64,000 nucleotides of DNA from Aquarana catesbeiana (GCF_042186555.1 NC_133328.1:60311431-60375430); one strand, 5' to 3'. Positions 33,126-44,932 are shown, counted from the stretch's first letter. Numbers and translations: made by a program. The notes: a model not told the origin generated them from the sequence alone.

Positions 33126-33218
33126 AAAATATATATATATATTTGAAAATAATAATAATGAAGAAAAATTAATTATTTATAGGAAAAAAATATTAGAAAA
33201 TTTAATTAGAAAATGTAC
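33126..33218. repeat. 93-bp perfect direct duplicate of 35132-35224
   Basis: Starting AAAA(TA)6TTTG and ending GAAAATGTAC, this block is identical by eye over 93 bases to 35132-35224, two kilobases away in the same orientation. Flanking sequences do not match. The copy at 35 kb is embedded in AT-rich DNA of the Penelope-like element. The copy here abuts a family A MITE that has lost its left end. Confidence 0.9.
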
Positions 33219-33612
33219 TTTTAATATAAGGACACTTACCTGTCCAGGGATCCCGCAATGTCGGCACCCCAAGCCGATTCATCAGTTGTCTTCGGGTGCT
33301 GGCACTGGCATTGTAAGTAAGGGAAACTGGCAGTGAAGCCTTCAGGCTTCACATCCGGTTTTCTACTGCGAATGCGCGAGTCACACTTCACTTTCTGAAT
33401 GGTCCTGCCATCTTCAGGGATGTCTGTGTGACCCAGAAGGCAGCGGGAGAAAGAGGAGGGGCCAAAAATGTAGATCGCCGATCAGTGATCTTACCCAGAA
33501 GTGGGAGTGTATATCTGTCAAAACCAAGTACCTGCTCCCCCCAAAAAGTGCCAAAATGTGGCATTGGAAGGGGCAAGTGTGCGAGCAAGCAGAGCTTCCC
33601 CTTTTGTATGGA
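33219..33612. repeat. Family A MITE, left end missing
   Basis: From TAAGGACACTTACCTGTCCA the sequence follows the internal and right part of family A, ending GGAGCTCCGC before a TTTAA at about 33620. The left terminal repeat and the AGTCAGCAGCTAC palindrome are absent, replaced by the 93-bp duplicate. Confidence 0.65.
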
Positions 33613-33666
33613 GCTCCGCTTTAAACAACTTTAAAAAAAGGTAAACAACACAGGCTTTCTAATTAT

Positions 33667-35515
33667 GCCATGTATAAAAAGGATAAAATTGCGCTAAGTA
33701 AAGTCCACAGTGAAAAAAATAATAAATGAATAAATGATTGTATGAAAAAAGTCCCAATATAGCACAAACGATGTAGATGGTGGTTCACCAATCAATTAAA
33801 TCAGCATAAACTTAACACCATGTGAAATGCAAGCTTACCAGATAGCAAGCCAAATCTCGCAGGTGGCCGTAACCCCAGCCTGGGTTGTAAATCTTGTAAT
33901 TTGGATCAAACACGTGTGAATTCACTCAAGGCAAGTATCGATATAAATCAAAAAAATATAAAATATGGCATAGTGTGATACTGTAAAGACTATATATTGT
34001 GCACATTAGAAACAGAGTGCCCTAACATCGTGCCCAAGAAAGGACAAAATGTCACCTTTGTGAAAAGAACAAACTTATGTGACCCGTCACCACACAGAAG
34101 GGCTCCTTACCAAACGCTGGGAGAAAACAGGCAGATGTCTCCTTATAGAGGCAGGATGTCAGTTGTATCCAAATTGCACTTTAGATGTTAAACCCTATTG
34201 GCGCTCACAGCGTGGAATCAAAGGGACCGTCTGACCATAGATGCCAATGGTTAGTGACCCAAAGGAAGATATAACACACTATAGTGTAATACCATCATTA
34301 CTTGTTTAATAAAAGCCAAAAATACACTTACACAAACGATAAAAACTTCAAGCATAAAACGTAAGCCGGCCGCCAAATTCCAAAAGCTCCCGTCCTCCTC
34401 GACGAGACGAGCTTGGTGACGTCAGCACGTACCTCCTCAGACACGTTTCGTCATAGCTAACATTCTCAATGGGGAACGGGCAGCGTGTTGAGTCACCACC
34501 TCTTATAGAACCACACCTCGGTCTGAGTCACGAGTGCGAGTCAATAGCCGCCATCTTTATCATGGGCAGCCCTTACTGTGTACTGAATTTAAAAGCGAGA
34601 CCACAAGGAATCAATAGAGAACAGGCAACATGTTAAGTCCCCACCTCCTACGGAACCTCACCTCGATCCAAGTCACAAGTGTGAGTCAGTAGCCGCCATC
34701 TTTACCACAGGCAGCCCTTACTACAAAAATAGATGAATTTAGGACGAGACCTTAAAAATAGCAAAAATTGACGAACAAAAATATAAACATAAAACCTCCT
34801 TATCAATAAAATTGTAGAGGAATATGTGACCTGAAAAATACCCCATAAACGTACGTGATCTAATATTATTGGGTTATATTATAAAGGTACCAAACCTTTA
34901 TATTGTGAATGTGTGTAAAAATTTTAGTTACATATCCCTGGCAATATTAATTGTCAGAGGGCATATGTAAACCACAAATATCACAAAAAACGTGTGCAAA
35001 ATGAATTTATATTTGTGACTATTAACTAAATAAATATATCTGAATAAATGTGACTAAATAAAATAAAAAATATAAAAATAAATATAAAAAATAAAATATA
35101 AAATAATAAATAATAAAAATAAAATATTTAAAAAATATATATATATATTTGAAAATAATAATAATGAAGAAAAATTAATTATTTATAGGAAAAAAATATT
35201 AGAAAATTTAATTAGAAAATGTACAATATATAAATATAAATAAAAAAATATAAATAAAAAAAGTTGGTGGGTATTAAATACAAAAATAGGTGTACCTGAC
35301 ATGATACTAGCAGCATATGATAATGAATGGGAGGGCAAGATGTAAAGCCTCGCATAGGTGTCTCAGACCAGGTTTACAATCAATCATAGTTAGGAGTTGT
35401 CAATAATAGCATTCACGTCTACATCTATGTTGAGCCCATAGGACGCATAAGTTCTAGCTTTATATATCCATGACATTTTGAGCTTAGAAATCCCTCTCAC
35501 GAGAGAACTCCCACG
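33667..35515 (-). mobile_element. Penelope-like element, 3' part (minus strand)
   Basis: Read on the minus strand from 35515, the endonuclease C-terminus SWIYKARTYASYGLNIDVDV continues to a stop, followed by untranslated DNA and a terminal region with GACGAAACGTGTCTGAGG, GCTGACGTCACC and GGCGGCCGGCTTACG, like the end of the third Penelope-like copy near 63.8-63.95 kb. The element continues upstream at 36128-36512. An AT-rich stretch (35040-35260) holds the 93-bp duplicated block. The 3' boundary is approximate. Confidence 0.7.
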
Positions 35516-36127
35516 CCAAATTTTTTATTTTTATCTATTGGTGTTTATAAAATCTAACACTGGTGTGTCTTACAGGTTAGCCCTAGACACTACAGACTAA
35601 AAGTATATGTAAATGATCTCCTTGTAAAACTACCCATTCAGTTTAAAATAGAAATAAAAGGCAAACTATTTGTGTATATAAAAAACATTCTAAATTCCTT
35701 TTTTTCCCCTTATTTTATGTGATCACATAAACTCCATTCCCTCTGTTCTCAGCTGCATGAGCACTGGGGAGGAGAAACAACACTACACTGAGCTTCCCAG
35801 TGCAAGGCTGTGCAGGGGGAGGCGTGTTAGGACAAGTTTGATCACAGGAGGAGAGCAGGCTGAGTTCCCAGCATAGCTAGAGAACTGACCATGAAGTGTT
35901 CTCCTGCTTAGTGTGTTTAGTTTTTGATAGGAAAGCAGAGGGACTGACAGGGACACCAGGGATGTCACACAAAGGAAGCAATACAAAGAGAACAGGATAC
36001 TTTTTCATACACGTACATGGTACAGCAGGCACATATCAGAAATATTTAATTCACCAACCTAACACAGCAGGATACTTATTTTCGAAAATGTGACAGTTAT
36101 TTTCAGCTATGTCCAATGAGATTTGAA
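35516..36127. repeat. Left arm of a ~610-bp inverted repeat pair
   Basis: The arm runs from AAATTTTTTATTTTTATCT to GTCCAATGAGATTTGAA and is nearly identical, inverted, to 36513-37122. A 67-codon frame here (35986-35783, minus) gives exactly the same translation as 36652-36855 (plus), but it has no known motif. The arm interrupts the endonuclease frame of the Penelope-like element: endonuclease sequence is present on both sides. Flanking AAATTTAG and AAATTTGG may be a target duplication. Confidence 0.85.
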
Positions 36128-36512
36128 CTAAATTTATCTATACCCATAAAAAGGGTATTGGAAGGATCTTTCCTATGCACTAGTACATAATGTTTGGATA
36201 CTGAGTGATTTTTAAATCCTGATTTAATATTCGTGATATGTTCGTTTAGCCTGACCTGAAGGGGGCGTTTGGTCCTCCCTATATACTGCTTATCCACATG
36301 GACACTGGAGTAAGTATACCACTCCGGTTGTGGAACAAGTAATGAAGGGTTTGATGTCAAAACATATCTGGGTACTAGTGGACAAAAAACTGGTAGTTCT
36401 CCTATGAGGGCAGCCATTAAGTGAACAAACTCTACATTTGCGGCATTGGTAATAGTTTGTTAATTGATCAAAAAATTTTCTCTCCATAATTATGCCATGT
36501 GACTGTAATTTT
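36128..36512 (-). pseudogene. Penelope-like GIY-YIG endonuclease fragment
   Basis: The minus frame carries a cysteine cluster YYQCRKCRVCSLNGC, then the GIY-YIG core GVVYLLQCPCG...KQYIGRTKR with the conserved Arg in LQVRLNEH, then HSVSKHYVLVHRKDP. This domain nicks DNA during insertion of Penelope-like elements. A frameshift near 36300 and the arm at 35516-36127 break it. The equivalent intact order is seen in the copy at 62285-62593. Confidence 0.85.
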
Positions 36513-37122
36513 CAAATCTCATTGGACATAGCTAAAAATAACTGTCACATTTTCGAAAATAAGTATCCTGCTGTGTTAGGTTGGTAAATTAAATATTTCT
36601 GATATGTGCCTGCTGTACCATGTATGTGTATGAAAAAGTATCCTGTTCTCTTTGTATTGCTTCCTTTGTGTGACATCCCTGGTGTCCCTGTCAGTCCCTC
36701 TGCTTTCCTATCAAAAACTAAACACACTAAGCAGGAGAACACTTCATGGTCAGTTCTCTAGCTATGCTGGGAACTCAGCCTGCTCTCCTCCTGTGATCAA
36801 ACTTGTTCTAACACGCCTCCCCCTGCACAGCCTTGCACTGGGAAGCTCAGTGTAGTGTTGTTTCTCCTCCCCCAGTGCTCATGCAGCTGAGAACAGAGGG
36901 AATGGAGTTTATGTGATCACATAAAATAAGGGGAAAAAAAGGAATTTAGAATGTTTTTTATATACACAAATAGTTTGCCTTTTATTTCTATTTTAAACTG
37001 AATGGGTAGTTTTACAAGATCATTTACATATACTTTTAGCCTGTAATGTCTAGGGCTAACCTGTAAGACACACCAGTGTTAGATTTTATAAACACCAATA
37101 GATAAAAATAAAAAATTTGGTT
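36513..37122. repeat. Right arm of the ~610-bp inverted repeat pair
   Basis: It mirrors 35516-36127, beginning TTCAAATCTCATTGGACATAG and ending AAAATAAAAAATTTGG. I noticed only a handful of differences, for example ACACTACAGACTA against the complement ACATTACAGGCTA and a 3-base indel in GATCTCCTTGTA, so the duplication is recent or gene conversion has occurred. Confidence 0.85.
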
Positions 37123-37892
37123 TACTTGTTCTCTTGAGTATAATCTGCCAGGGGTGGATGAGTAATGCCACCTACAGACATGACGAATGTCAGAATAAAG
37201 AACAATTAGAACGAGTCTCAAGGCTTCTCATGCCTGTGGGCTCCCTTAGGGTCAACATTCCTAGAGTGAGGCTTTGCTCTTGGTCATCATATCACAACTA
37301 AGATGAGCTTGTGGGAAACTCGCAATGTATAAATTAAAACTGTAGCTTATACTGTCAGCTTTCTGCACAATGTGCCTCTGCAATGGAGCCCAGAGGTTTC
37401 CCGAAGTGTCTTCAGTATTGATTTTAGGTATAGATAGAACCGCTAAGAATTCTGTAGCCCTACCGGCATGTGCCTTCCCTTTTCCCATAAGAGCAAGTAA
37501 ATTTGAGGCATTTCCCTTTGGGCACAATGGATTCTTCAAGTCAGTAAAAACATAAGAGAACATGACAGGTAATTAACATGATCTACAAAGATGATTATTT
37601 CATTTAACTTCCTTTAACATCAAATATGTCAGAAGTGACAAGCTGAGTTTCAAGATATATGATGACTAAGACTAGAGCAAGGATGGCAAGTGTAACTAAC
37701 TTTCCTGAATCAAAGTAAAGAAAAACATAGACTGTGCCTTCCTTGATTCTATGTCCAGCACAGCATCATGTGACAAGATGCTGTAGTCTTGCAGTGAAGC
37801 AGTGTGAGAAGCTTGATGAATATGGGACGAATATGGGACAAAAAGGGACACACTTAAAGGGCCTGTCCACCCAAGTGATATCCAAGTTATAG
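37123..37892. other. No recognised gene
   Basis: A 100-codon open frame on the minus strand (37563-37261) has ordinary composition but no domain that I can name. I would not call it a gene without expression or homology evidence. The rest is unassigned. Confidence 0.35.
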
Positions 37893-37896
37893 TTAA

Positions 37897-38652
37897 AGTG
37901 GACCTTCAGTCATTTTTTTCATTTTTCCATCTAATAAATCTTCTGCCCTTGTTGTTTTCAGTTTGGATAGTAAAACATTGGGGGTTATTTACGAAAGGAC
38001 AATCCACTTTGCACTACAAGTGCACTGCAAGTGCACTTGGAAGTGCAGTTGCTGTAAATCTGAGGGGTAGATCTGAAAAGAGGGGAAGCTCTGCTGATTT
38101 TATTATCCAATCATGTGCAAGCTAAAATGTTGTTTTATATTTTCCTTGCATGTTCCCCTCAGATTTACAGCGACTGCACTTCCAAGTGCACTTGCAGTGC
38201 ACTTGTAGTGCAAAGTGGATTTTCCTTTCGTAAATAACCCCCATTGTTTTCCTGACAGTAAATACCTTATACAGCCCACTTCCTGTTTCTTGTCTGGTAA
38301 AAAGCCTAGGCTTATGACATCATGCACAGCTCTCTCTCTCTCGCTCTCCTGAGTCCTGAGAGTTTGCCAGGAAGGGAGGAGGGATGAGTCATAAGAGGGC
38401 AAATGAGAGCTGCAGGGCTGCAGAGCTTGAGGTGTGCCTCTGTGTGAATCCAGGAAGTGAACAGGCAGCGGCTTCAGCTGCCCACAGTTAAAATGGTTGC
38501 AGCCAGACTCAGTGGAGGGAGATTTCTGCAGCATATTTGGCAAGTACAGTATCACAGTATATATAAAATAATATGCAAAGTGCTTGGAGGGAAGCTTCAG
38601 AATGGCAAAGATGTTTTTATTACAAATTATGTCAGCAGACTGCAGTTCCTCT
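37897..38652. mobile_element. TTAA-flanked repeat (AGTGGACCTTCAG ends)
   Basis: The left end AGTGGACCTTCAGTC follows TTAA (37893-37896). The right end on the complement is AGAGGAACTGCAGTC before TTAA (38653-38656). It is interrupted near its left end by the family C MITE at 37980-38242. The interior holds the CTCTCTCTCTCTCGCTCTCC stretch. No coding capacity is evident. Confidence 0.6.
37980..38242. repeat. MITE, family C, independent insertion
   Basis: The ends GGGGGTTATTTACGAAAGG and CCTTTCGTAAATAACCCCC are perfect inverted repeats, continuing into AATCCACTTTGCACTACAAG. The flanks are ATT on both sides (37977-37979 and 38243-38245). Its symmetry is better preserved than that of the copies at 13.4 and 30.7 kb, so it is probably the youngest of the three. 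Confidence 0.85.
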
Positions 38653-38962
38653 TTAAGGATTGGCAAAATGCCTCTCCACACCCTCCTACTCTGTCTGACT
38701 GGATTTTTATGTAAACAGGCTCATTTCTTTTAAAAAACACACATATTTTTAAAGAAATGAAATGAGAAAGTTTAATGCTATCCAATCTGGTTACAATGGC
38801 TCGAGATCATGGGAATTGTATTGGAGTGGGGTAATTCTGGTTTCTAAATACTGGTGCACATGTTTGAACGTGGTATTTACATGGTATTTTTCCTTATAGA
38901 TTTTTTTTTAAGGTCAGTTATAGCTGATACTATTATGTAACTGTATTTATTCATGTGCTATA

Positions 38963-38964
38963 TG

Positions 38965-39006
<42 letters not shown>

Positions 39007-39017
39007 CATATATATAA
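38963..39017. repeat. (TA)n microsatellite with TACA interruptions
   Basis: About 20 TA units with TATGTATG and TACATACATA at the edges. It lies just beyond the 3' end of the Penelope-like element at 39.06 kb. Confidence 0.95.
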
Positions 39018-41724
39018 AACAACTACTTAGGGCATATACACATATTGGTAAGCACATAAATAAATAAAGGTATACAGTGAAAAAAAGGGGACACTCAGTG
39101 GAGTATAGACGGAAGGGCTGCGCACCCCACAAGATGCATAGAGAAAACAGGAAACCCCCTAATGGGGCTTTAATGCAGCCAATGATGTACAATTCAAAAT
39201 GAATAAATGATCAAAAGTAATTTTATTAGTACAAAAGAATATAAAAGTAGTGAATTCTGACATTAAATGTCAAGACATGAACTGGAGTACAAAATTGATA
39301 AAAAGCAGACAATACCCATGACCGGGAACAGTGTACAGTACAATAAATCTAAGGCAACAAGATCAAAAATAGTGAAATACTGACGCGTTTCGACCCCAGT
39401 GGGTCTTCTTCAGAGGATAGATGACTAACAGCTGTAAGGATGTAAACATGCATCAAAAAAAATTCTTTTAAAACAGCACAAAACAAAACAAGAAAATAAA
39501 TTTGTATGTATGCATAAACAGCTTCATATATTGCATAATTACCAGTCAAATTGCTCCCAATGACTATAGATGGCCGTGATGTAAAGAAGTTGCCCCCTCT
39601 TGTATCCTTAGTTTCCCAGAAGGTGGGCCGGTCCCCCGGAGAGCAGGTATCAAGCCAGCATGCCTTACAAGAGATCACACATAAACTACCCCCCAAAAAG
39701 GTTGGAGGAGGGGAGGGGCACGCACTGCACCTACAGTGAAGTAACAATAATATTAAATTGAGAATGAGAATGAAGAGGGGGGATATTTGTTCCCAGCGCA
39801 ATAGAAGGGAATAACAAATTGCAATAACTTTGGACATGTTGGCCAATGTAGGTTATAGGTAGGTCCATATATGTGCAAGGAACAAGGTGAAAAGGGAGGG
39901 AAGGTTGACGTATAGGACAAAAAAAAAGGGGGGGGGGAGGAAAAGGATGAAGGGCATGGAAGGGGGAAAAGTGTAGTGAAGGAAGGGAAGGAAGAAGAGA
40001 ACAGTGAAAAATCTTATGTGACTAAGGAAAGGTTGGGGAGGAAAAAGGATACTAGAAAGGGGAGAGCAGGTGGGACATATCCAAGGGCTGGGATAACAAG
40101 CAACTTGCAGGCATGTATGGACCGTCCAATGACAAGGATGTGAAAAGTAGTGGTAATCGCATTGCAAAGGTGAAGTTGAGGTGCCAAAATGTAAGGTGAG
40201 AGAACAGACCAGCCATGGGCTGGAAGGAAAAGGGGAGGACGGGGGGAGTGATGGGAATGGTGGGGTGGGAGTGGAGTTTGGGGAGACGTGAGTAATAGCA
40301 AATAGGAGTGAAAGAAGCAAAATCAACAAACAAACCAAAACGTGATGTGTGGAAAAGGAAAATAATACGTGATAAGGGCAATACAAATTACCTTTGGTAG
40401 GGGCACAGTCAGTGGGATCAGGATGCCCGAAACTCTAAAGAGTTATAAGTATATCAACATCAAAAATGGGTTGATAAAAATGGGAGATGAGAAGTAAACA
40501 TGATGTGAACCACACATCAAAGCAAGCAATTGAAAAGAGCATAAGATTCTTACCAGTCAATCTGTGAGATTGCAGCATAAGAGCGTTCGGCAGGATCAGG
40601 AAGGTATCAGTGGACCTCCCCCGCCACCCTTTTCATTTATAAGGGTACTAATTGCCCCAAGGTACTGTCAGGTGCAGGTGCCTGTCCACTCCCCTACCTC
40701 CTCCTCCAATTGGGGGAGAGAGCAGCACATAGTGGCGCTCGCTGGGTGACCCCCCCGGCTTTCCGGAAGATTGATCCTCCCGGGTCCCCCGTCACTTCCG
40801 CCGCAAGTGCGCAGGCGCTGTGACATCACGCGCATTCCGTCGCGCGCGCGTGAGCACGGCGTCCGCAAGAGATCCGGGACGCCGCTGGCAGGGAAGAAAA
40901 AGGCGTCCAAACCAGGTGCCGCCACCTGGTGGGCGCATCAGGGAGACGCAGGGCCCTTGCGCCTCCCTTCTTACCCTGCCAGGAAGGCATGTATGACACG
41001 ATCCCGCCCCCCAGACAAAAGACACAGCCAAGCAAGGGAGATGACCAAAATGGTATCTCTCCCTAGAAAGCGGGTGAATGGAAAAAAAAGGGGGAGGGGG
41101 GAAGTCCATACATATAGCCATTGGGCAATGACTGGATAATAAACTTTCATGTAAAATGTAAAAGATCATTTGTTGACTATAGCATAAATACTGTTTACAC
41201 ATCACCACTGTCACGGTGAAGGTAATTACATAACTGATGAACCATAACATAATAAATCATAACATAATAAATTATAATGAACAAGAAAAAGAACTCTGAA
41301 CTGGCTTTTTTCTAAAGCAATATCCCTATGAGGTATAGATGGTTTCTACTGAGAGGGAGATACAAGCTCCTATACATTGTGCTGTTCAGGTTAAGAGATG
41401 GTAAATCACATAGTTGAAAGTATTATATGTGATCAAATGGAATTGCTAACAAGGGGGTAAAAGCGAGGCAGGAATAATCTATGGAATGGAAAGCGTGATT
41501 CAAATTGATTTCTCAAACTGTCACCAAAACTGAATAAAGCCCGAAAACAGTATCAGATTTGTTAATAGTAAAGAGGGAGCATTAGGGTCAATTTCTAGGG
41601 CACCCCAGGAACAGGTGAAAGGTTGTATACCCCCTCTGATGTAAAGAACTATTGGATGGTATGCATCTTATATGAAAATGGATTTCAAAGTGTGTTCAAA
41701 TTGAATTCAAAAGTTTCGTCACCA

Positions 41725-42122
41725 TCTGATTCGCTCACTGTGTCTTGCCAGAGGAAAACCCCTGCAATAAAGGAGCGAACGAGATGGATTCGTTAAGGCC
41801 TGGGGGGGAGGTGGCCTGTAATTGGAATATCCATCTCTGCTCTTTTTGTAGCAGAGCCTTATTCCAATCGCCATCTCTATTGGGAATATGCATCCTACAG
41901 AGGGCCGTGAAGGTGAGTTTCGGGACTCTATAGTTATGTGTTGAAACCACATGTCTCGCAATGGGGAGGTATGGGTTTCCCACCTGCATGCTGTATACGT
42001 GTTGAGAAATGCATTTCCGAAATTCCGGCCTGGTTTTTCCCACATAGTAGGCACCACATTCACATTCCATGAGGTATACCACTCCACGCGTGTTGCAATT
42101 TACAAAGTGTGTGGGTGTGAAT
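41725..42122 (-). pseudogene. Penelope-like GIY-YIG endonuclease domain, largely open
   Basis: The frame reads FVNCNTRGVVYLMECECG, then AYYVGKTRPEFRKCISQHV with the conserved Arg, then PIARHVVSTHNYRVPKLTF and WIFQLQATSPPGLNE, ending in a stop after GFSSGKTQ. The frame is open through the whole domain, unlike the copy at 36 kb. The GxxYxxxCxCGxYYVGKT pattern matches the GIY-YIG fold, with YVG for YIG. It is only a domain of a truncated element, so not functional as a transposition protein. Confidence 0.85.
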
Positions 42123-42184
42123 GTGTTTCCATTGGGGAGAACAAAGGTTTTATCTTTTTTAATAATCGAACAATAGGAGTAATG

Positions 42185-42650
42185 TCAGCATGGAAAAAAA
42201 ACAACTACGGAACAGTGTTTGGATCTCCTGGTTTCATTTTTGTATTCGCTCTGGGCAAGTTTGTCCCTTAATGACGTGGCTCTTTTATACGTTATAGCCG
42301 GTTGTTTGGGGACAAAGTTTCTCAATTTGGGATCATCCGTAAGGATATTCCAATGCCGTTTTATGATCTTTTTAATGGCTGTGTGTTGTCGCGAGTAACG
42401 CATGATAATGCGGGTGAGACTACAGTCGGAACTTTTGGGGGATTTAGGTTGAAATAGCAGCTGGAATCTAGATTGTCCTATTGCTTGGTTGTAGGCTTTT
42501 TTAAGGCAGGATCGACTGTATCCCCTTGCTAAGAGTCGGCTCTGGAGCCCTTCGGCTTCTTTTTTGAATAGAACATCATTGGAACAATTGCGACGGAGGC
42601 GCAGGTATTGTCCGTAAGGAATCGAGTTTTTGAGTGGTGTGAGTATAAAG
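42185..42650 (-). pseudogene. Penelope-like reverse transcriptase C-terminal remnant
   Basis: The minus-strand translation gives IPYGQYLRLRRNCSNDVLF, then LLARGYSRSCLKKAY, then HWNILTDDPKLRNFVP and ITYKRATSLRDKLA, the conserved region that links the RT thumb to the endonuclease in Penelope-like proteins. The catalytic core is missing upstream because the element is truncated at the TA microsatellite. Confidence 0.8.
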
Positions 42651-42661
42651 GTATACAGTAC

Positions 42662-42662
<1 letters not shown>

Positions 42663-42739
<77 letters not shown>

Positions 42740-42740
42740 C
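42663..42740. repeat. (TA)n then poly-T tract
   Basis: About 29 TA units followed by about 19 T. It marks the 5' truncation point of the Penelope-like element. Confidence 0.95.
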
Positions 42741-42797
42741 TTGCGTTATGTGATGCCTTGTGTGGTATGGTCTGTGTCTTTTATTCGTATTGTCTTA

Positions 42798-43220
42798 AAG
42801 GCCCCTTTCACACTGGGGCGGTTTGCAGTCGCTGTTGCGCTAATAATGGTGCCTGCAAACTGACCCGAAACAGCCGCTGCTGTCTCTCCAGTGTGAAAGC
42901 CCCGGTGCTTTCACATTGGAGCAGTGCGCTAGCAGGACGGGAAAAAAAGTCCTGCTAGCAGCATCTTCGGAGCGGTGAAGGAGCGGAGTGTATACCGCTC
43001 CTTCACCACTCATGCCCATTGAAATCAATGGGACAGAGCGGCTATACCACCGGCAAAGCACCGACGGTATAGCTTTGAGGTGGTTTTTAACCCTTTCTCG
43101 GCCGCTAGCGGGGGGGAGGAAAACCGCCCCGCTAGTGGCCGAATACCTACGGTAAAGCGCCGCTTACAATAGCGGCGTTTTACCGCTGACTCCGCCCCCG
43201 CACCAGTGTGAAAGGGCCCT
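42798..43220. mobile_element. Long-inverted-repeat MITE (GGCCCCTTTCACACTGGGGC ends)
   Basis: The ends AAGGCCCCTTTCACACTGGG and, on the complement, TAGGGCCCTTTCACACTGGT bracket a GC-rich palindromic body with CGGAGCGGTGAAGGAGCGG paired with CCGCTCCTTCACCACTC. A second copy is at 51441-51870. The flanks here are not a clean repeat. Confidence 0.75.
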
Positions 43221-43221
43221 A

Positions 43222-43800
43222 AGATTGAAAAAAAAAAGGATGGGCAAAATTGAAAGTTTTTATTTCCATTTCCAGTGAAGGTTAAATTAGTATGTTTTCT
43301 GGCAATTTTTAAGGGTGCATTGGGCTTTAAATTGCTCCTGATGATTATGGCAGCACTCCTTTCAACAATTCTCTTCTCAATTCATTTTTCCTGCCAAACA
43401 AAAAAACTGTGAAAATAAAAAAATAAAGTAAACTGACATGAGGGCAACCTGTTTTCACCCACACAACACATACAGTATGCGTGGCACAATTGGGTGGGTT
43501 TTAACGCCCACACACCGCACATATGCATCACTGGGTGGCTGATGTTTCTGTGCTGGGGGTGTGGTCACTGTGCGCTCCCAGCACAGAGATCGAGCTGTCA
43601 AAGACAACTCTCTGTCCCTGCTAACAATCAGTAGCCGGCAGGACCGGTTCCTGATCATGTGACCACTTGAACAGCTAATGGTCACCAATTCTTCCTGCCT
43701 CCAGCCATTCAGAAACTTTTGAAGGGACACCCAAAACTCACACACAGACACAAATGCAAAGAAAATCTAGATCTAATGTAAACTGCTCATTAAGAAAATC
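43222..43800. other. No recognised gene
   Basis: About 580 bases of ordinary sequence. A frame at 43751-43455 (minus) has no recognised motif. Confidence 0.35.
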
Positions 43801-44042
43801 TGATGCCCTGTACACACGGTAGATATGTGCATTTCGTTTCGTCCAAATCGAAATTCGGACTAATTTTTCATTATTCGGAAATCCGTATGCTTCCGAATTT
43901 CCGAATTACAAAAGTAACGAATTTAAATGAATCCGAAAAAAACGATCGAATTCTAAAGCAAATTCGAATCGAATTAGAAAAAAATAGAAAAACGATTTTC
44001 TAAAAAATACAATAGAATAGAATATAAAACAATAAAGCAATA

Positions 44043-44048
<6 letters not shown>

Positions 44049-44099
<51 letters not shown>

Positions 44100-44101
44100 T
44101 T
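44049..44101. repeat. (AT)n microsatellite
   Basis: About 25 AT units inside the AT-rich element. It is flanked by ATAGAATAGAA-type sequence on one side and its inverse on the other. Confidence 0.95.
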
Positions 44102-44666
44102 TTTTTTATTATTCTGTTCTATTGTTTTTCTATGCTTTTGTTTTCTATTATTTTCTATTCTATAAGTCTTTTCTATTCCAATTCTAATTTATTCTATATG
44201 AAATTCGAATTTCGGAACATGTCTTCTGAAGTTCATATTTCGTAAAGAATGGATTCAAATTTGAATAGAATAGTTTAGAATAGAAAATAGTAGAAAATAA
44301 TAGACTAGAAAAACAATAGAACAGAATAAAATATAATATATATATTATATTTTTTTCTATTCTGTTCCATTGTTTTTCTATGCTATTCTTTTCTATGAAT
44401 TCATTCTATACGAAATTCGAATTTTGGAAAAGATGGCTTCTGAAATTCGAATTTTGTATTTAATGAATTTGAATAGAAAATAATAGAAAAGAATAGGCTA
44501 GAAAAACAATAGAACAGAATAGAATAAAATATAAATATAATATATATATTATATTTTATTCTATTCTGTTCTATTGTTTTTCTATGTTATTCTGTTATAT
44601 TATTTCCTATTCTATTCCAATCTTTTCTATTCAAATTTGATTTCAGTCCACATGAAATTTCAGAAG

Positions 44667-44675
<9 letters not shown>

Positions 44676-44728
<53 letters not shown>
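44676..44728. repeat. (AT)n microsatellite
   Basis: About 26 AT units, the second tract of the AT-rich element, again at the centre of inverted TTTTCTAT/ATAGAAAA flanks. Confidence 0.95.
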
Positions 44729-44733
<5 letters not shown>

Positions 44734-44928
44734 TTCTATGCTGGTCTATTGTTTTTCTATGCTATTCTTTTCCATTATTTTCTATTATATTTTAATCTTT
44801 TCTATTTGAATGTGAATTCATTCTATATGAAATTCGAATTTCGGAAAATGATTATATAGAAATAGAATGAAATCGAGTTCTAATAGAAAAGACTGGAATA
44901 GAAAAAACAATAGAACAGAATAGAAAAA

Positions 44929-44932
<4 letters not shown>

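Larger units (their letters stand above)
39060..42655 (-). mobile_element. Second Penelope-like element, 5'-truncated
   Basis: On the minus strand the order is the last part of reverse transcriptase (42650-42185), GIY-YIG endonuclease (about 42122-41725) and about 2.6 kb of non-coding 3' DNA that includes GACCCACTGGGGTCGAAACG (39390-39415) and CpG-rich GAATGCGCGTGATGTCACAG near 40830. It is truncated at the (TA)n tract at 42663. It differs clearly in protein sequence from the copies at 36 and 62 kb, so at least two lineages are present. Confidence 0.8.

Noticed and set aside
37261..37563. 100-codon open frame (minus) as a possible host exon
   Set aside because: Ordinary composition, but no domain, no convincing splice sites that I could pair, and it sits between repeats. 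Homology or RNA evidence would be needed.
39853..40386. 177-codon Pro/Ser/Phe/His-rich open frame (minus)
   Set aside because: It lies in the 3' non-coding DNA of a Penelope-like element, is purine-rich on the other strand, and matches no domain that I know.
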